NCBI RefSeq assembly: GCF_012027725.1
Contig: NZ_SJOU01000020.1
Coordinates: 1-40,531, forward strand
Direction of reading: 5' to 3'
Length of the DNA stretch: 40,531 nt
DNA from: Olsenella sp. SW781
GTDB lineage: Bacteria; Actinomycetota; Coriobacteriia; Coriobacteriales; Atopobiaceae
The translations under genes and the position numbers were made by a program. The notes under the pieces are model-generated. The model made no database searches and was not told the origin of the DNA. It worked only from the letters and a program-made list of their open reading frames with translations. Position 1 is the stretch's first letter. The number at the start of each line of letters is the position of its first letter. This document shows, one piece after another, positions 39,099 to 40,531 of the stretch.

Positions 39099-40424
39099 TC
39101 ACGTGCGCTCGAGCAGCGTCACCGTCTCCACGTGATACGTCTGGGGGAAGAGGTCCACCGGCGTCACGCGAACGGGCGAGAAGGTCCCGGCCTCGCCAAA
39201 GCGCGCGAGGTCGCGAGCCAGGGTCGCCGGGTCGCAGGAGACGTAGGCTATGGCCCGGGCGGGCTGCTCGGAGAGCCGGCGCACCACGTCCGCGGAGAGG
39301 CCCGCGCGAGGAGGGTCGACCACGATCACGTCGGCATCCGTGTCCGGGAACTCCCTGCCCGCGTCCCCCCCGATCGGGTCGACGTTGTCCAGCCCCGCGG
39401 TCTCGAGGTTGCGCCGCAGGTCGCGTACCGCCGGCCCGTAGGACTCCACGGCGGAGACGAAGCCGGCCCTCCGGGCGAGCGGGAGCGTGAAGGTGCCGGC
39501 GCCGCAGTAGAGGTCCATGGCCTCCTCGTCATCACGCGGGTCGAGGGCGGCCATGACGAGCTCGACGAGCCGCTCGGCGCCGCGCGTGTTCACCTGGAAG
39601 AAGGACGGGGCGGAGACGCGCATGCGCTCGTCCCCGACGAGCTCCCCCCACGAGCCGGCGCCGGAGAGGCACTCCACGCCCGCGATGCGGCGCGCCTTGG
39701 CGGGGCCCTTCTGCATGACGCGCACCACGGAGGTGGGCCTGAGGGCGTCCTCGAGCACCTTTGCCGCCTGGGCGCGTGGGAAGGCCCCGGGACGGTCCCA
39801 GAGGGCGACCTCGACGTCGCGCGTGCGCCGCGAGACGCGGATGCCCACGCGCTCGAGGTCGAGCCCATGGCTGTTGGAGAGGTAGGAGAGCGCGCCGGCG
39901 ACGGACTTGACGGCACCGGCGTGCGCCTTGTCGAGCAGCATGCAGCCCTTGACCCGCACGACCCCCTCGCCGCACGCGGCGTGCATTCCGAGCGCGACGC
40001 GACCGCGATCCCGGGAGACGGCGAGCTCGACCTTGTTGCGATACCCCCAGGGGTCGCCCGCGGACTCGAGCGGGGCGACGAGCTCCTCGGCGCGCGCGTC
40101 GCCCATGCGCCCCACGCGCGAGAGCGCGTCGACGACGCAGGCGCGCTTGGCCGCAGCCTGCGCGTCGCGCGAGAGCGCCGCCCACGGGCAGCCCCCGCAG
40201 GCGCCCGCGTACGGGCATGCGGGCGTGACGCGGTCGGGGGAGGCCTCCAAGACCTCGGTCGCGCGGGCATGGGCCCAGCGGTCCTCCTCGCGGTCCACCA
40301 CGGCGCGGACGCGGTCGCCCGCGACCGCCCCGGAGACGAAGACGGCCCGCCCGCCGCCGTCATGGGCGACGGCGTCCGGGCCATAGGTCATGCGCTCGCA
40401 GACGAGCTCGAGCTCCTCGCTCAC
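39099..40424 (-). CDS. 23S rRNA (uracil-5-)-methyltransferase of the RlmD/RumA type
   Basis: A 441-aa SAM-dependent RNA m5U methyltransferase. An N-terminal TRAM-like domain (residues 1-60) precedes the iron-sulfur ligands C70, C76, C79 (CPYAGACGGCPW) and C161 (VKGCMLL). The SAM motif is DLYCGAGTFTLPLA (304-317), DPPRAG follows (370-375), and the catalytic nucleophile is C397 in YVSCDPATLARD. It methylates a specific uridine in 23S rRNA; which one (1939 or 747) cannot be told. It starts with GTG 40424, overlapping the upstream stop codon as GTGA, so the two genes are coupled. Confidence 0.93.
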   Translation of the reverse strand: MSEELELVCERMTYGPDAVAHDGGGRAVFVSGAVAGDRVRAVVDREEDRWAHARATEVLEASPDRVTPACPYAGACGGCPWAALSRDAQAAAKRACVVDALSRVGRMGDARAEELVAPLESAGDPWGYRNKVELAVSRDRGRVALGMHAACGEGVVRVKGCMLLDKAHAGAVKSVAGALSYLSNSHGLDLERVGIRVSRRTRDVEVALWDRPGAFPRAQAAKVLEDALRPTSVVRVMQKGPAKARRIAGVECLSGAGSWGELVGDERMRVSAPSFFQVNTRGAERLVELVMAALDPRDDEEAMDLYCGAGTFTLPLARRAGFVSAVESYGPAVRDLRRNLETAGLDNVDPIGGDAGREFPDTDADVIVVDPPRAGLSADVVRRLSEQPARAIAYVSCDPATLARDLARFGEAGTFSPVRVTPVDLFPQTYHVETVTLLERT

Positions 40425-40510
40425 TCGTCACCTCCGCCGAAGAGGGTGCCGAAGGCCTGGCCGAAGAGGGACAGCGCGCGGCCGACGCGGCCCTTGCGCC
40501 GCGCCGGGGC
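40421..40510 (-). CDS. C-terminal end of an unidentified gene, truncated at the contig edge
   Basis: The minus-strand frame entering at 40510 reads 29 codons (RRKGRVGRALSLFGQAFG, then TLFGGGDE) and stops at TGA 40423-40421, overlapping the methyltransferase start by 4 bp. Basic residues followed by a Gly/Phe-rich end are all that can be seen. The family cannot be assigned. Confidence 0.6.
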   Translation of the reverse strand, partial: APARRKGRVGRALSLFGQAFGTLFGGGDE

Positions 40511-40531
40511 CTGTCTCTTATACACATTCTC
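40511..40531. other. Probable Tn5/Nextera adapter sequence at the contig end
   Basis: CTGTCTCTTATACACAT (40511-40527) is identical to 17 of the 19 bases of the Tn5 mosaic end used in transposase-based library kits. It is abruptly less GC-rich than its neighbours and interrupts an open coding frame, so it is almost certainly untrimmed adapter and not genomic DNA. Confidence 0.9.

Overview
The window is a 40.5 kb, high-G+C stretch (roughly two thirds or more G+C by eye) of a bacterial chromosome. Gene content points to a fermentative anaerobic actinobacterium, most likely of the class Coriobacteriia (Olsenella/Collinsella/Atopobium-like): a single-chain AdhE, AckA and Pta, an ATP-type PEP carboxykinase, a B. 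subtilis-type ThyA, PTS sugar uptake, a UDP-galactopyranose mutase, and many GTG starts with strong Shine-Dalgarno sites. The assignment is inferred from gene content and composition. The last 21 bases look like Nextera/Tn5 adapter, so the window probably ends at a contig edge.

Layout. 0.3-2.4 kb: thrS, encoding a threonyl-tRNA synthetase without a TGS domain, then a 102-aa protein resembling the C-terminal piece of a trans-sulfuration enzyme. 2.5-7.8 kb: a sugar locus with a DeoR regulator, an L-sorbose-1-phosphate-reductase-like dehydrogenase and a 1-phosphofructokinase-like kinase on the minus strand, divergent from a mannitol-type PTS EIICBA; four operator-like repeats lie between the two promoters. 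8.0-11.4 kb: adhE and a small APH-fold kinase. 11.6-15.5 kb: an exported protein of unknown function, then a minus-strand run of acyl-ACP thioesterase, Nudix hydrolase, membrane protein, thyA and folA. 15.7-20.8 kb: a Gfo/Idh/MocA oxidoreductase, azlCD-type exporter, diacylglycerol-kinase-like enzyme, RNase D and a YugP-type metalloprotease. 20.8-24.1 kb: xseA, xseB, a HIT protein and ackA. 24.5-28.5 kb: a polar amino-acid ABC transporter with a C26 gamma-glutamyl hydrolase. 28.8-30.2 kb: a GNAT acetyltransferase and an aldose-1-epimerase-like protein. 30.4-34.0 kb: pckA with an attenuator-like leader, a VapBC-type toxin-antitoxin pair, and pta. 34.2-36.5 kb: glf and a family 2 glycosyltransferase. 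37.0-40.5 kb: a P1-family peptidase, maf, a 4Fe-4S ferredoxin, an Fe-S rRNA m5U methyltransferase, and the tail of one more gene.

How the genes work together. Sugar taken up as a phosphate enters glycolysis through the kinase and dehydrogenase; PckA links PEP and C4 acids; Pta/AckA gain ATP from acetyl-CoA and AdhE disposes of reductant as ethanol. These functions are spread over separate operons rather than clustered.

The most unusual content is non-coding. A REP-like palindrome family follows the stop codon of each gene in the fruK-sorE-deoR run. A 30-bp-period array of seven 18-bp palindromic units lies between the glycosyltransferase and P1-peptidase genes. Two diverged copies of a composite palindrome sit in inverted orientation between thyA and folA. 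A 123-bp segment with 19-bp terminal inverted repeats lies between convergent genes. A 10-mer (GTCCTTCTCG or its complement) occurs at least ten times and mostly coincides with an unusual codon pair. No tRNA, rRNA, CRISPR array, insertion sequence with transposase, or prophage was seen.
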